From: Streptomyces smaragdinus | GTDB taxonomy: Bacteria; Actinomycetota; Actinomycetes; Streptomycetales; Streptomycetaceae | Assembly: GCF_009604385.1 (NCBI RefSeq) | Contig: NZ_WEGJ01000004.1 | Location: 186,001 to 250,000, forward strand | Length of the DNA stretch: 64,000 bases | Direction of reading: 5' to 3' | In this document: piece after piece, positions 9,919-17,813 of the stretch | Layout: each line of letters opens with the position of its first letter | How positions within the stretch are numbered: the stretch's first letter is position 1 | Notes under the pieces: generated by a model | Told to the model about the DNA's origin: nothing | The model's database searches: none | What the model saw: only the letters and a program-made list of their open reading frames with translations | Made by a program: the position numbers and the translations under genes

Positions 9919-10604
9919 CCTGCGTCAACGACACGCTCTATCCGAGGACCGGGCAGGCGGTGGTGACCCTGCTCGAACGGCTGGGGGTGGGCGTGGACTT
10001 CCCGCTCGCCCAGTCCTGCTGCGGACAGCCCCAGTTCAACACCGGCTACCGGCGCGAGACAGTGCCCCTCGCGCGGCGCTACGCCGAGGTGTTCGAGGAG
10101 TACGAGTACATCGTCACGCCCTCCGGCTCCTGCGCGGCGATGGTCCGGGACAACCACCCGAAGCTGGGCGCAAAGGGCGCCGCGGCCCGGACGTACGAAC
10201 TCACCGAGTTCCTGACCGACGTGCTGGAGGTGACGGACGTCGGCGCGTACTACCCGCACACGGTCACCTATCATCCGACGTGTCACGGTCTGCGCATGCT
10301 GAAGCTGGGCGACCGGCCGCGGCGGCTGCTCCAGGCGGTGCAGGGCCTCGAACTGCGGGAGCTCGAGGGCGCGGAGGAGTGCTGCGGCTTTGGCGGCACG
10401 TTCGCCGTGAAGAACCCCGACGTGTCCGCCGCGATGGGCGCCGACAAGGCCCGCCACATCGAGGACACCGGCGCCTCGGCCGTCTGCACGGTCGACAACT
10501 CCTGCCTGATGCACATCGGCGGCACCCTCTCGCGCCGTGACTCGGGCGTGCGCCCGGTGCATCTCGCGGAGATCCTGGCCAGCACGGAAGGAGACGTCTG
10601 GTGA
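9897..10604 (+). CDS. lutA: Lactate utilization protein A (Fe-S subunit)
   Basis: LutA/LldE family, 235 aa, with two CCG-domain repeats: SCCGQP near residue 39 and ECCGFGGTF near 160, plus YHPTCHGLRML. With LutB and LutC it forms the Fe-S complex that oxidises L-lactate to pyruvate. The GTG start is preceded by a strong GGGAGGAGG at 5-6 bases, inside the end of rhaB. The stop overlaps the lutB GTG. Placement directly behind the rhamnose genes suggests it consumes the lactate made from lactaldehyde. Confidence 0.93.
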   Translation: MRVALFVTCVNDTLYPRTGQAVVTLLERLGVGVDFPLAQSCCGQPQFNTGYRRETVPLARRYAEVFEEYEYIVTPSGSCAAMVRDNHPKLGAKGAAARTYELTEFLTDVLEVTDVGAYYPHTVTYHPTCHGLRMLKLGDRPRRLLQAVQGLELRELEGAEECCGFGGTFAVKNPDVSAAMGADKARHIEDTGASAVCTVDNSCLMHIGGTLSRRDSGVRPVHLAEILASTEGDVW

Positions 10605-12073
10605 GCACCTATCTCGGCATGCCCGCGTTCCCGGAGGCGGCGGCGGTCTCCACGCGCGACACCCGGCTGCGCGGCAACCTCCGCCACGCCACCCACACCA
10701 TCCGCGCCAAGCGGGCGGCGGCGGTGGCGGAGATGGCCGACTGGCAGCAGCTGCGCGCCGCCGGGGCCGCGGCGAAGGACGACACGCTGCGCCATCTGGA
10801 CACGTATCTCGAGCAGCTGGAGACCGCGGTCACCACGGCGGGCGGCACCGTGCACTGGGCGGCCGACGCCGAGGAGGCGAACCGGATCGTCGCCGGCCTG
10901 GTCCGGGCCACCGGCGAGACGGAGGTCGTCAAGGTCAAGTCCATGGCCACCCAGGAGATCGGCCTCAACGAGGCGCTGGAGGCCGAGGGGATCCGGGCGT
11001 ACGAGACGGACCTGGCGGAGCTCATCGTGCAGCTCGGCGACGATCTGCCGTCACACATCCTGGTCCCGGCCATCCACCGCAACCGCGGCGAGATCCGCGA
11101 CATCTTCACCGGGGAGATGGCCGCGTGGGGCCGTCCCGCGCCCGAGGGCCTGTCCGACCGGCCGGCGGAGCTCGCGGAGGCCGCCAGGCTGCATCTGCGG
11201 GAGAAGTTCCTGCGGGCGAAGGTGGGGATCTCCGGGGCGAACTTCATGGTCGCCGAGACGGGCACGCTGGTGGTGCTGGAGTCCGAGGGCAACGGGCGGA
11301 TGTGCCTCACCCTGCCGGAGACGCTGATCTCCGTCGTGGGGATCGAGAAGGTCGTGCCGACGTGGCGCGATCTGGAGGTCTTCATGCAGCTGCTGCCGCG
11401 CAGTTCCACCGCGGAGCGGATGAACCCGTACACGACGATGTGGACCGGCACGACCGACGGCGACGGACCGCGCGACTTCCATCTCGTGCTGCTCGACAAC
11501 GGCCGCACCGACACGCTGGCCGACCAGGTCGGCCGCCAGGCGCTGCGCTGCATCCGCTGCTCGGCGTGTCTCAACGTCTGCCCCGTGTACGAGCGGGCCG
11601 GCGGACACGCCTACGGCTCGCCCTACCCCGGGCCCATCGGAGCGATCCTCACCCCGCAGCTGCGCGGCACGGCGAGCGCGCTGGACGCCTCGCTGCCGTA
11701 CGCGTCGTCGCTGTGCGGGGCGTGCTACGAGGTGTGCCCGGTGGCCATCGACATCCCCGAGGTGCTGGTGCACCTGCGGCAGCGGGTCGTCGAGGGCGGC
11801 ACGTACACGGTGCGCGGTACGCGGACGGTCATCAGGCCCGCCAAGGGGCACGCGGCGGAACGGGCGGCGATGCGGGCGGCGCGGTGGACGTTCCAGCGGC
11901 CGCGGGCGCTGGGGGCGGTGCAGCGGCTCGCGACGCGCACGAGGCGGATCCAGCCGCGGCGGCTGCCCGTCGGGCCGGGGAAGGCGTGGGGGCTGACGCG
12001 GGATCTGCCGGCGGTGCCGGAGAAGTCGTTCCGGGAATGGTGGCAGGAGCGCGGGAAGGGAGCGGGCGAGTGA
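10601..12073 (+). CDS. lutB: Lactate utilization protein B (Fe-S oxidoreductase)
   Basis: LutB/LldF family, 490 aa. The N-terminal two thirds is the LUD domain. Two ferredoxin-like clusters follow: CIRCSACLNVCPVY near 317 and CGACYEVCPV near 372. It is the electron-carrying core of the LutABC lactate oxidase. The GTG at 10601 overlaps the lutA stop (GTGA), preceded by GGAG. The Arg-rich tail ends in the REWWQERGKG region typical of the family. Confidence 0.94.
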   Translation: MSTYLGMPAFPEAAAVSTRDTRLRGNLRHATHTIRAKRAAAVAEMADWQQLRAAGAAAKDDTLRHLDTYLEQLETAVTTAGGTVHWAADAEEANRIVAGLVRATGETEVVKVKSMATQEIGLNEALEAEGIRAYETDLAELIVQLGDDLPSHILVPAIHRNRGEIRDIFTGEMAAWGRPAPEGLSDRPAELAEAARLHLREKFLRAKVGISGANFMVAETGTLVVLESEGNGRMCLTLPETLISVVGIEKVVPTWRDLEVFMQLLPRSSTAERMNPYTTMWTGTTDGDGPRDFHLVLLDNGRTDTLADQVGRQALRCIRCSACLNVCPVYERAGGHAYGSPYPGPIGAILTPQLRGTASALDASLPYASSLCGACYEVCPVAIDIPEVLVHLRQRVVEGGTYTVRGTRTVIRPAKGHAAERAAMRAARWTFQRPRALGAVQRLATRTRRIQPRRLPVGPGKAWGLTRDLPAVPEKSFREWWQERGKGAGE

Positions 12074-12696
12074 GCCGGGAACTGATCCTGGGCCGGATCC
12101 GGGCGGCCAACGCCGGTGCGCGTGCGGCGGGTCCGGTGCGGCGGGACTATCTGCGGGCGCACGCGGACCGAACCCCGGACGAGAGCGTCGGTCTGCTGGC
12201 GGAGAACCTCGCCGACTACCGGGCGCTGGTGCACCGCACGGACGCCGCCGGGGTGGCGGGCGTCGTCGCGCGGCTGCTCGCGGAGCGCGGGTCGCGGACA
12301 GTCCTCGTACCGGACGGGCTGCCGGCCGAGTGGCTCGCCGCCACCGGCGTCCAACAGCTCGAGGACCGTGCGGAGTCGACGGCCCGGGAACTCGACGCCG
12401 TCGGCAGCGTGGTCACCGGCTGCGCCCTGGCGATCGCCGAGACCGGCACCATCGTGCTGGACGGCGGTACGGCGCAGGGACGGCGGCGGATCACGCTGAT
12501 CCCCGACCACCACATCTGCGTGATCCGCGTACCGGAGCAGGTCGTCTCCTCCGTGCCCGAGGCCCTGGAGCGCCTCGACGCCGCACGCCCGCTCACCTGG
12601 ATCTCCGGCCCGTCCGCCACCAGCGACATCGAACTCGACCGGGTGGAGGGCGTGCACGGCCCGCGGACACTGGACGTGGTGCTCGTCGGCGAGTGA
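12070..12696 (+). CDS. lutC: Lactate utilization protein C
   Basis: LutC/LldG family (208 aa), a LUD-domain protein forming the third component of L-lactate oxidation. It shows the family's GCALAIAETGTIVLDGG segment and the ending of the WISGPSATSDIELDRVEGVHGP type, here read as ISGPSATSDIE then VEGVHGPR. The GTG at 12070 overlaps the lutB stop by GTGA. It is the last gene of the rhamnose-to-pyruvate transcription unit. No obvious terminator hairpin was found in the 36 bp before the next gene. Confidence 0.93.
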   Translation: MSRELILGRIRAANAGARAAGPVRRDYLRAHADRTPDESVGLLAENLADYRALVHRTDAAGVAGVVARLLAERGSRTVLVPDGLPAEWLAATGVQQLEDRAESTARELDAVGSVVTGCALAIAETGTIVLDGGTAQGRRRITLIPDHHICVIRVPEQVVSSVPEALERLDAARPLTWISGPSATSDIELDRVEGVHGPRTLDVVLVGE

Positions 12697-12720
12697 CCCT
12701 TCCGGGAGCCGGGGCGCCGT

Positions 12721-12726
12721 TAAGAT
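12721..12726 (+). promoter_or_regulatory. -10 element for leaderless transcript
   Basis: TAAGAT ends six bases before the ATG at 12733, and there is no Shine-Dalgarno sequence. The transcript would start at or next to the A of ATG. No convincing -35 hexamer is seen. Confidence 0.5.
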
Positions 12727-12732
12727 CACCGC

Positions 12733-13086
12733 ATGCCCGCACGTTTCAGGGACCTCGCATTCGACGCCCGGGACCACCAGATGCTCGCCGACTGGTGGTG
12801 CCGGGCGATGGGCTACGTCCGTGACACCGACGGAATAGAGGACGAGCCGCCCCATATGCCGGTGCTGATCGTCGACCCGGCGGACCGCGGGCCGCGGATC
12901 TGGGTCAACCCGGTGCCGGAGCCCAAGACGGTGAAGAACCGGATGCACATCGACGTCAACGGCGACACGGAGGAACTGGTCGCCCTCGGCGCCACCGTGG
13001 TGCGCCGGCAGGACGACGAGATCGAGTGGGACATCCTCGTCGACCCCGAGGGCAACGAGTTCTGCGTCTTCGCCCCGCGGCGGTGA
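12733..13086 (+). CDS. VOC-family (glyoxalase-like) protein
   Basis: 117-aa single-domain vicinal-oxygen-chelate-fold protein of the glyoxalase-like type common in actinomycetes. It begins with the RDLAFDARDHQMLADWW signature and ends with WDILVDPEGNEFCVF. The single half-module probably dimerises. The specific substrate cannot be deduced. Translation is probably leaderless (see the -10 site at 12721). The stop overlaps the next start in a GTGA tetrad, so the two are coexpressed. Confidence 0.85.
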   Translation: MPARFRDLAFDARDHQMLADWWCRAMGYVRDTDGIEDEPPHMPVLIVDPADRGPRIWVNPVPEPKTVKNRMHIDVNGDTEELVALGATVVRRQDDEIEWDILVDPEGNEFCVFAPRR

Positions 13087-13490
13087 CCGTGGGCAGGCTC
13101 ATCGACACCGTGGCCTGGGTCCATCTCGACGACGGGCTGGTGCTGGGCGCCCGCTCCCGCGGCGAGGAGCTGTTCTACATCCCCGGCGGCAAACGCCACC
13201 CCGGGGAGAGCGACGAACAGACGCTGCTGCGGGAGATCGAGGAGGAGCTGACGGTACGGCTGCTCCCGGAGACCGTGCGCCATCTGCGGACGTACGAGGC
13301 GCCGCTGCACCGCCCGGGGCCCCAGGCCGTGGTGCGGATGGCCTGCTACACCGCCGATTACGCGGGCACCCTGGCGCCGAGCAGCGAGATCGAGGAGCTG
13401 GCCTGGCTGTCGTACGCCGACCGCGGGCGCACCCCGCCGGTGGATCGGCTGGCGTTCGACGATCTGCTGGCGGCGGGGCTGCTGCGCTGA
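13083..13490 (+). CDS. Nudix hydrolase
   Basis: 135-aa Nudix-fold pyrophosphohydrolase. The Nudix box is intact: GGKRHPGESDEQT followed by LLREIEEEL, supplying the Glu metal ligands of the GX5EX7REUXEEXGU pattern. Substrate (nucleoside diphosphate derivative or similar) is unknown. The GTG at 13083 overlaps the preceding stop; an in-frame GTG at 13089 is the alternative. It is coupled to the VOC gene, but no functional link is evident. Confidence 0.88.
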   Translation: MTVGRLIDTVAWVHLDDGLVLGARSRGEELFYIPGGKRHPGESDEQTLLREIEEELTVRLLPETVRHLRTYEAPLHRPGPQAVVRMACYTADYAGTLAPSSEIEELAWLSYADRGRTPPVDRLAFDDLLAAGLLR

Positions 13491-13549
13491 TCGGGCCGGG
13501 CGCCCCTGACCTGCTGGGTACAGTGGACCGGGACGTCAGGGAGGACCGG

Positions 13550-14188
13550 ATGGGGCGAGCGGGCACGGACGGGCGGGTCGAGCGGGGCAACGCCACCCGG
13601 CGGCTGGTGCTGGGCCGCACCATGGAGATCGCCTCCGTCGAGGGCCTGGAGGGGCTGTCGCTCGGGCGGATCGCCACGGAGCTGGGGCTCAGCAAGAGCG
13701 GGGTCTTCGCGCTGTTCGGCTCCAAGGAGGAGCTCCAGCTGTCCACCGTGCGGGCCGCGGGCGCGGTGTTCGCGGCGGAGGTCGTGGCGCCGCTCACGGA
13801 CGTGGCGCCGGGTGCGCGGCGGGTGCTGGCGCTGACGCGGAGCTGGCTGGCGTACTCCCGGGGCCGGACGTTCCCCGGCGGCTGCTTCTTCGCGGCGGTG
13901 ACGGCGGAGTTCGACGCGCGCAGCGGTCCGGTGCACGACGCGATCGCCAAGGCGCACCTGGACTGGACGGCGTACGTCGAGCAGACCGTGCGGGAGGCGA
14001 CGGCGGTCGGTGAGCTGGGCGCGGACACGGACGCGGCGCAGCTGGCGTTCGAGCTGATCGCGCTGATGGAGATGGCCAACCTGCAGTCGGTGATGCACGG
14101 TGACGCCTCGGCGTACGACAGGGCCGGGACAGGGATCCTGTCCCGGCTGCGGTGGGCGGCGGCCGGCCCGGGCGTACTCGACGGGTGA
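13550..14188 (+). CDS. TetR/AcrR-family transcriptional regulator
   Basis: 212 aa. The N-terminal HTH is typical: ATRRLVLGRTMEIASVEG, then LSLGRIATELGLSKSGVFALFGSKEELQ at about 20-65. The C-terminal ligand domain resembles the class with the GGCFFAAVTAEFD motif. The ATG at 13550 has GGGAGG at ideal distance; an upstream GTG at 13523 is less likely. It is tail-to-tail with an alpha/beta hydrolase gene (4 bp apart), and the hydrolase promoter carries an ACGATCGT palindrome that this protein might bind. Confidence 0.9.
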   Translation: MGRAGTDGRVERGNATRRLVLGRTMEIASVEGLEGLSLGRIATELGLSKSGVFALFGSKEELQLSTVRAAGAVFAAEVVAPLTDVAPGARRVLALTRSWLAYSRGRTFPGGCFFAAVTAEFDARSGPVHDAIAKAHLDWTAYVEQTVREATAVGELGADTDAAQLAFELIALMEMANLQSVMHGDASAYDRAGTGILSRLRWAAAGPGVLDG

Positions 14189-14192
14189 GGCC

Positions 14193-15059
14193 TTATCCGC
14201 GTACCGGCGCCCGACTCGTGACGTGTGCCAGCGCGCGGGCCACGACGTCCGGGTCGCTGAGGACGCGGATGTGGCCGAGGCCCGTGGTGGTGTGCAGCTC
14301 CGCCTGGTCGCCGTAGGCGGCGGCCGTGCGGCGGGACTGGTCGGGGCGGACGTAGCGGTCGCGTTCGTCGTGCAGCAGCAGGATCCGGGCGGTGATCTCG
14401 TGCGGCCGGTCGGTGGCGTCGAAGCGGCGCCACAGCTCCGGCTCCTCGGGGAACATGACGTCCTCGATCCGGCGGCGCAGCTCGGTGCGCAGCCGGGGCC
14501 GCAGCCCCAGGTCGTCGCAGAAGTAGTCCACGACGTAGTCGAAGTCGCTGATCCCGCTGATCCCGACCAGCCGGCCGGTGTCCGCGGCGCCGCCGCGCAG
14601 CGCGAGGAAGGCGGCCGCGACGCCCAGGGAATGGCCGATGATCGCGTCGAAGGTCCCGTACTCCGCGGACAACTGCCGGATGATGTGGCGGTATTCGAGG
14701 ATCGTCGTGGCGCGGCCGCCGGAGGCGCCGTGTCCCGGGGCGTCGAAGCTCACCGGCGTGTAGCCCCGCTCGCGCAGTCCGCCGATCAGCGCGCCGAGGT
14801 GTGAGGCCCGGGACTGCCAGCCGTGCAGCAGCAGGACGGGCCGCTCGCCGTCGCCCCAGGCGTAGGTGACGACGTGTTTGCCGGCCACGGTCGTGCTGCC
14901 CTGGCAGGCGGCGTCGAGCAGGCGCTGCTCGGCGGGGCTCGCCTTCATCCGGGCGAGCGGGTGGCGGAACAGCCACAGGGTCGCGCGGCCGGCGAGGCTT
15001 GGGGCGACGGTGGACAGGCCGTTGAGCGTGGTCCGGACGAGGGTTCGGGTGCTCTTCAT
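14193..15059 (-). CDS. Alpha/beta hydrolase
   Basis: 288-aa alpha/beta-hydrolase-fold protein. The HGW oxyanion region is in VLLLHGWQSRASH, the nucleophile elbow is GHSLG, and a C-terminal LHDERDRYV plus GLGHIRV provide the Asp and His. Substrate unknown. The N-terminal 50 residues have a hydrophobic stretch that may associate with membrane. Its promoter (TACTAT 6 bases before the ATG) predicts a leaderless mRNA. Probably controlled by the convergent TetR gene. Confidence 0.85.
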   Translation of the reverse strand: MKSTRTLVRTTLNGLSTVAPSLAGRATLWLFRHPLARMKASPAEQRLLDAACQGSTTVAGKHVVTYAWGDGERPVLLLHGWQSRASHLGALIGGLRERGYTPVSFDAPGHGASGGRATTILEYRHIIRQLSAEYGTFDAIIGHSLGVAAAFLALRGGAADTGRLVGISGISDFDYVVDYFCDDLGLRPRLRTELRRRIEDVMFPEEPELWRRFDATDRPHEITARILLLHDERDRYVRPDQSRRTAAAYGDQAELHTTTGLGHIRVLSDPDVVARALAHVTSRAPVRG

Positions 15060-15065
15060 GGCGAG

Positions 15066-15092
15066 ATAGTAGCACGATCGTTCGCTTAGTTT
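15066..15092 (-). promoter_or_regulatory. Leaderless promoter and putative TetR site of hydrolase gene
   Basis: On the minus strand TACTAT (15071-15066) is six bases from the ATG at 15059, with no ribosome site. The upstream spacer holds the palindrome ACGATCGT flanked by AGC and GCT outer arms, a pattern compatible with a TetR-family operator. The assignment to the neighbouring TetR gene is inference. Confidence 0.4.
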
Positions 15093-15105
15093 TCTGGTGC
15101 GGGAA

Positions 15106-15138
15106 ACGCCGGTACGACGCTGATCGCCGTACCGGCGT
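15106..15138 (-). terminator. Intrinsic terminator after rpmE2
   Basis: Perfect 11-bp inverted repeat ACGCCGGTACG/CGTACCGGCGT with an 11-base loop, followed on the minus strand by TTTCCC. It lies 30 bp beyond the rpmE2 stop. Confidence 0.65.
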
Positions 15139-15167
15139 GGGGAGTTGCGGCCCCCGCTGCCCGGGCG

Positions 15168-15419
15168 TTACCCGGCCCGGCGGCCGTAGCGCCGCTCGAA
15201 GGCCTCGACGCGGCCCGCGGTGTCCATGATCCGGGCCGTGCCCGTGTAGAACGGGTGGCTGGCGGACGAGGTCTCGACCTCGACCAGCGGGTAGGTGTTG
15301 CCGTCCTCCCAGACGACGGTCCGCGCGGAGGTCGCGGTGGACGGGATCAGGAAGTCGGCGCCGGCCGCGCGGTCACGGAAGACGACGGGACGGGTCTCGG
15401 GGTGGATGCCGTGCCTCAT
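15168..15419 (-). CDS. rpmE2: 50S ribosomal protein bL31 type B
   Basis: 83-aa alternative large-subunit protein bL31. It begins [16 protein letters not shown] and contains HPFYTGT and the tail FERRYGRR. The CxxC zinc ligands of type A bL31 are absent, so this is the zinc-independent paralogue that usually replaces the zinc form during zinc limitation. AAAGGA precedes the ATG at 15419. It lies 47 bp downstream of the bL33 gene on the same strand and ends before a clear hairpin. Confidence 0.95.
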   Translation of the reverse strand: MRHGIHPETRPVVFRDRAAGADFLIPSTATSARTVVWEDGNTYPLVEVETSSASHPFYTGTARIMDTAGRVEAFERRYGRRAG

Positions 15420-15466
15420 GGGAAGTCCTTTCGTTTCTCTCGCTGTCCGGTGGGCCGCCCGCGCGG

Positions 15467-15631
15467 TCACCGCTCCTCGCGGAACGGGACGTGCGCCTGG
15501 GCCACCGGGTCGTACTTCCGCAGAACCAGCCGGTCGGGGGTGGTACGGCGGTTCTTGCGCGTCACATACGTGACACCTGTCCCGGCGGTCGACTTCAGCC
15601 GGACGACGGGGCGCGCGGTACTGCGTGCCAT
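15467..15631 (-). CDS. rpmG: 50S ribosomal protein bL33
   Basis: A 54-aa gene. The translation runs [39 protein letters not shown] and ends HVPFREER, a clear bL33. It lacks the two CxxC pairs of zinc-binding bL33, so it is another zinc-independent paralogue, paired with bL31B just downstream. An AGGGAGGACC-type ribosome site lies upstream of the ATG at 15631. I looked for a Zur box upstream and did not see a convincing one. Such paralogues in Streptomyces are usually Zur-controlled. Confidence 0.93.
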   Translation of the reverse strand: MARSTARPVVRLKSTAGTGVTYVTRKNRRTTPDRLVLRKYDPVAQAHVPFREER

Positions 15632-15747
15632 GAGGTCCTCCCTTCGCCCGCGTCGATAGTGATTGACTCGGGCATGTCAGTTACATACGGCTCAACACGG
15701 CCGGGCGCCGATCCATTCCCGTGGCACCCGATGCCGCACAGGCCCTA

Positions 15748-15775
15748 TTGACCGAGGCCAGACAAGCGCTAAGGT
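15748..15775 (+). promoter_or_regulatory. Promoter of first LPMO gene
   Basis: TTGACC (15748-15753), 16-bp spacer, TAAGGT (15770-15775). The -10 hexamer overlaps the first dre-like palindrome, so a bound repressor would block polymerase. The same arrangement precedes the second LPMO gene. The rest of the 359-base gap 15632-15990 holds only the second dre site and the leader. Confidence 0.65.
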
Positions 15776-15783
15776 CTAGACCT
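15772..15783. promoter_or_regulatory. DasR-like operator (dre) 1a
   Basis: AGGTCTAGACCT, a perfect palindrome matching the core of Streptomyces dre sites (TGGTCTAGACCA). These are bound by the GntR-family repressor DasR, which is released by glucosamine-6-phosphate. It overlaps the -10 box. Confidence 0.75.
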
Positions 15784-15792
15784 AGCAGGACC

Positions 15793-15804
15793 AGGTCTAG
15801 ACCT
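15793..15804. promoter_or_regulatory. DasR-like operator (dre) 1b
   Basis: Second AGGTCTAGACCT copy, exactly 21 bp (two helical turns) downstream of the first, near the predicted transcription start. Confidence 0.75.
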
Positions 15805-15990
15805 ACGGCGCATGCAGCACCACGCACGGTGAGCGGTACGGGCGGGCGCACCAGGCCTCCCGTACCGCTGCTCCGGCATCCGCGCCGTAACCGCACCTCC
15901 AGAAACACCCGGGACCGCCCGATCCGCACCGGCCGGCAGACGCCGGTGCGGCGCCCCCACGGCCGGCGGCCCGTGAACGAAGGAGACGAG

Positions 15991-16707
15991 ATGAGAACTA
16001 GACGCACGCTCGCCGCTCTGGTCGGAACGGCGATCGCCCCCGTACTCGCCGCGACGCTGCCGGCCGGCACGGCCAGTGCGCACGGCTGGGTCACCAACCC
16101 CGCGAGCCGGCAGGCGCAGTGCGCCTCCGGCGTCGTCGCCTGCGGATCGATCAAGTACGAGCCGCAGAGCGTCGAGGGGCCGAAGGGGCTGCGCAGCTGC
16201 AGCGGCGGCAACGCGGGCTTCGCGGAGCTGGACAACGACGCCAAGGGCTGGCGGGTGACCGGGGTCAGCAGCACCACGACCTTCACCTGGAAGAACACCG
16301 CCCGGCACTCCACCAGCAACTGGCAGTACTTCATCGGCGGCACGAAGATCGCCGAGATCAGCGGCAACAACCAGCAGCCGCCGGAGACCGTGAGCCACAC
16401 GGTGAACTTCGGCAGCTTCAGCGGCAAGCAGAAGGTGCTGGCCGTCTGGAACATCGCCGACACCGGTAACGCGTTCTACGCGTGTGTCGACGTGAACATC
16501 GGCGGCGGCAGCACCGAGCCCCCGCCCACCGAGCCGCCGCCGTCGTCGTCCTGCGCCGCGGCGTGGGTCGCGACCCAGGCGTACACGGGCGGCGCGCAGG
16601 TGACGCACAACGGTCATCTGTGGCGGGCCAAGTGGTGGACGCAGGGCGAGGAGCCCGGCACCACCGGTCAGTGGGGCGTCTGGGAGGACAAGGGCGCCTG
16701 CTCCTAG
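15991..16707 (+). CDS. Chitin-active lytic polysaccharide monooxygenase (AA10) with CBM5/12
   Basis: Secreted copper enzyme that oxidatively cleaves crystalline chitin. 238 aa: signal peptide to residue 30 (cut after ASA), then His31, the N-terminal copper-brace residue (HGWV). The second brace His is in ARHSTSNW near residue 106. The catalytic domain runs to about 185, followed by a Pro/Thr/Ser-rich linker and a C-terminal CBM5/12-like chitin-binding domain (AWxxxxxYxxGxxV, WRAKWWTQGEEPG). AAGGAGA precedes the ATG. It is followed by a strong hairpin and a paralogue of the same architecture. dre-like sites predict induction by chitin breakdown products. Confidence 0.93.
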   Translation: MRTRRTLAALVGTAIAPVLAATLPAGTASAHGWVTNPASRQAQCASGVVACGSIKYEPQSVEGPKGLRSCSGGNAGFAELDNDAKGWRVTGVSSTTTFTWKNTARHSTSNWQYFIGGTKIAEISGNNQQPPETVSHTVNFGSFSGKQKVLAVWNIADTGNAFYACVDVNIGGGSTEPPPTEPPPSSSCAAAWVATQAYTGGAQVTHNGHLWRAKWWTQGEEPGTTGQWGVWEDKGACS

Positions 16708-16738
16708 CGGTCCCCCCGAGCGGCCGGGCCTGATGTGA

Positions 16739-16780
16739 GGGCCGGTACCGGAGCCTCTTCGGAGGTTCTGGTACCGGCCC
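16739..16780 (+). terminator. Hairpin terminator after first LPMO gene
   Basis: Long interrupted inverted repeat GGGCCGGTACC...GGTACCGGCCC with a TTCG loop, 32 bp after the stop, followed by TTCC. It separates the two LPMO genes into independent units. Confidence 0.75.
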
Positions 16781-16910
16781 TTCCGCCTGCCGGGAACGCG
16801 CCCCCAACCCGGCCCGGAACAGGGCCGCGTGCCGCTGCGGCCGTGACCGATGAGGCACCTGTACGGAGTTGTGGCCGCCGCCGCCCGGAAATTTCCTCGA
16901 TCCGCACCCC

Positions 16911-16938
16911 TTGACCGTGGCTTGTCAGCCACTAAGGT
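16911..16938 (+). promoter_or_regulatory. Promoter of second LPMO gene
   Basis: TTGACC (16911-16916), 16-bp spacer, TAAGGT (16933-16938): the same hexamers and spacing as the first LPMO promoter, with the -10 again overlapping a dre-like site. Apart from terminator, promoter and two operators, the 369-base gap 16708-17076 holds nothing else I can identify. Confidence 0.65.
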
Positions 16939-16946
16939 CTAGACCT
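16935..16946. promoter_or_regulatory. DasR-like operator (dre) 2a
   Basis: AGGTCTAGACCT overlapping the -10 box of the second LPMO promoter. Identical core to site 1a. Confidence 0.75.
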
Positions 16947-16955
16947 AATGCACGC

Positions 16956-16967
16956 AGGTCTAGACCT
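16956..16967. promoter_or_regulatory. DasR-like operator (dre) 2b
   Basis: AGGTCTAGACCT 21 bp after site 2a, the same spacing as the 1a/1b pair. Confidence 0.75.
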
Positions 16968-17076
16968 GCTGGGCAGTGTTCCCCCACACCAGCGAGGCCC
17001 TTGACCACGGCGCCGGCCCCCCGGCCGGCGGTGTGACCGTGTCCTGAAACGGCGGCCTCGACAGCAAAGGAGCAGC

Positions 17077-17802
17077 ATGAACTCGAAGAGAAGACTGGCC
17101 GCCCTGGTCGGTACGGCGGTCGCCCCCGTGCTGGCGGTCACCATCCCGGCCGGTACGGCCGAGGCCCACGGGTACGTGACGGGTCCGGCCAGCCGCCAGG
17201 CCCAGTGCGCCGCCGGCACCGTCAGCTGCGGCCAGATCAAGTACGAGCCGCAGAGCGTCGAGGGTCCCAAGGGCCTGAAGAGCTGCAGCGCCGGCCACGC
17301 GGAGTACGCGGAGCTCGACGACGACAGCAAGGGCTGGAAGGTCACCGGAGTGGGCAGCTCCACGACCTTCACCTGGAAGAACACCGCCCGGCACTCCACC
17401 AGCAACTGGCAGTACTTCATCGGCGGCACGAAGATCGCCGAGGTCGCCGGGAACAACCAGCAGCCGGCCGAGACCGTGAGCCACACGGTGAACTTCAACG
17501 GCTTCACCGGCAAGCAGAAGGTGCTGGCGGTCTGGAACATCTCCGACACCGCCAACGCGTTCTACTCCTGCATCGACGTCAACATCGGCGGCGGTGACAG
17601 CGGCGGCACCCCCGGCACGCCGGGCGGCGGCACCCCCGGCACGTCCTGCGCCGTCGCGTGGGACGCGGCCACGGCGTACACCGGCGGCAGCCAGGTGACG
17701 TACGGCGGCCACACCTGGCGCGCGAAGTGGTGGACCCAGGGCGAGCAGCCCGGCTCCACGGGCCAGTGGGGCGTCTGGGAGGACCTGGGCGCCTGCGCCT
17801 GA
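17077..17802 (+). CDS. Chitin-active lytic polysaccharide monooxygenase (AA10) with CBM5/12, second copy
   Basis: 241-aa paralogue of the gene at 15991, with the same layout. Signal peptide to Ala30 (cut after AEA), copper-brace His31 (HGYV) and second His in ARHSTSNW. The catalytic domain is closely similar, with many stretches identical at DNA level. The linker differs: Gly/Thr/Pro-rich with a repeated GGTPGT unit rather than TEPPP. It has the same CBM5/12 (WRAKWWTQGEQPG). AAAGGAGCAGC precedes the ATG. Probably a tandem duplication including the promoter, with the linker diverging fastest. Confidence 0.93.
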   Translation: MNSKRRLAALVGTAVAPVLAVTIPAGTAEAHGYVTGPASRQAQCAAGTVSCGQIKYEPQSVEGPKGLKSCSAGHAEYAELDDDSKGWKVTGVGSSTTFTWKNTARHSTSNWQYFIGGTKIAEVAGNNQQPAETVSHTVNFNGFTGKQKVLAVWNISDTANAFYSCIDVNIGGGDSGGTPGTPGGGTPGTSCAVAWDAATAYTGGSQVTYGGHTWRAKWWTQGEQPGSTGQWGVWEDLGACA

Positions 17803-17813
17803 TCCCGTGAACT

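Noticed and set aside
12216..12629. Minus-strand frame inside lutC
   Set aside because: No motifs, and it lies wholly within a conserved plus-strand gene.
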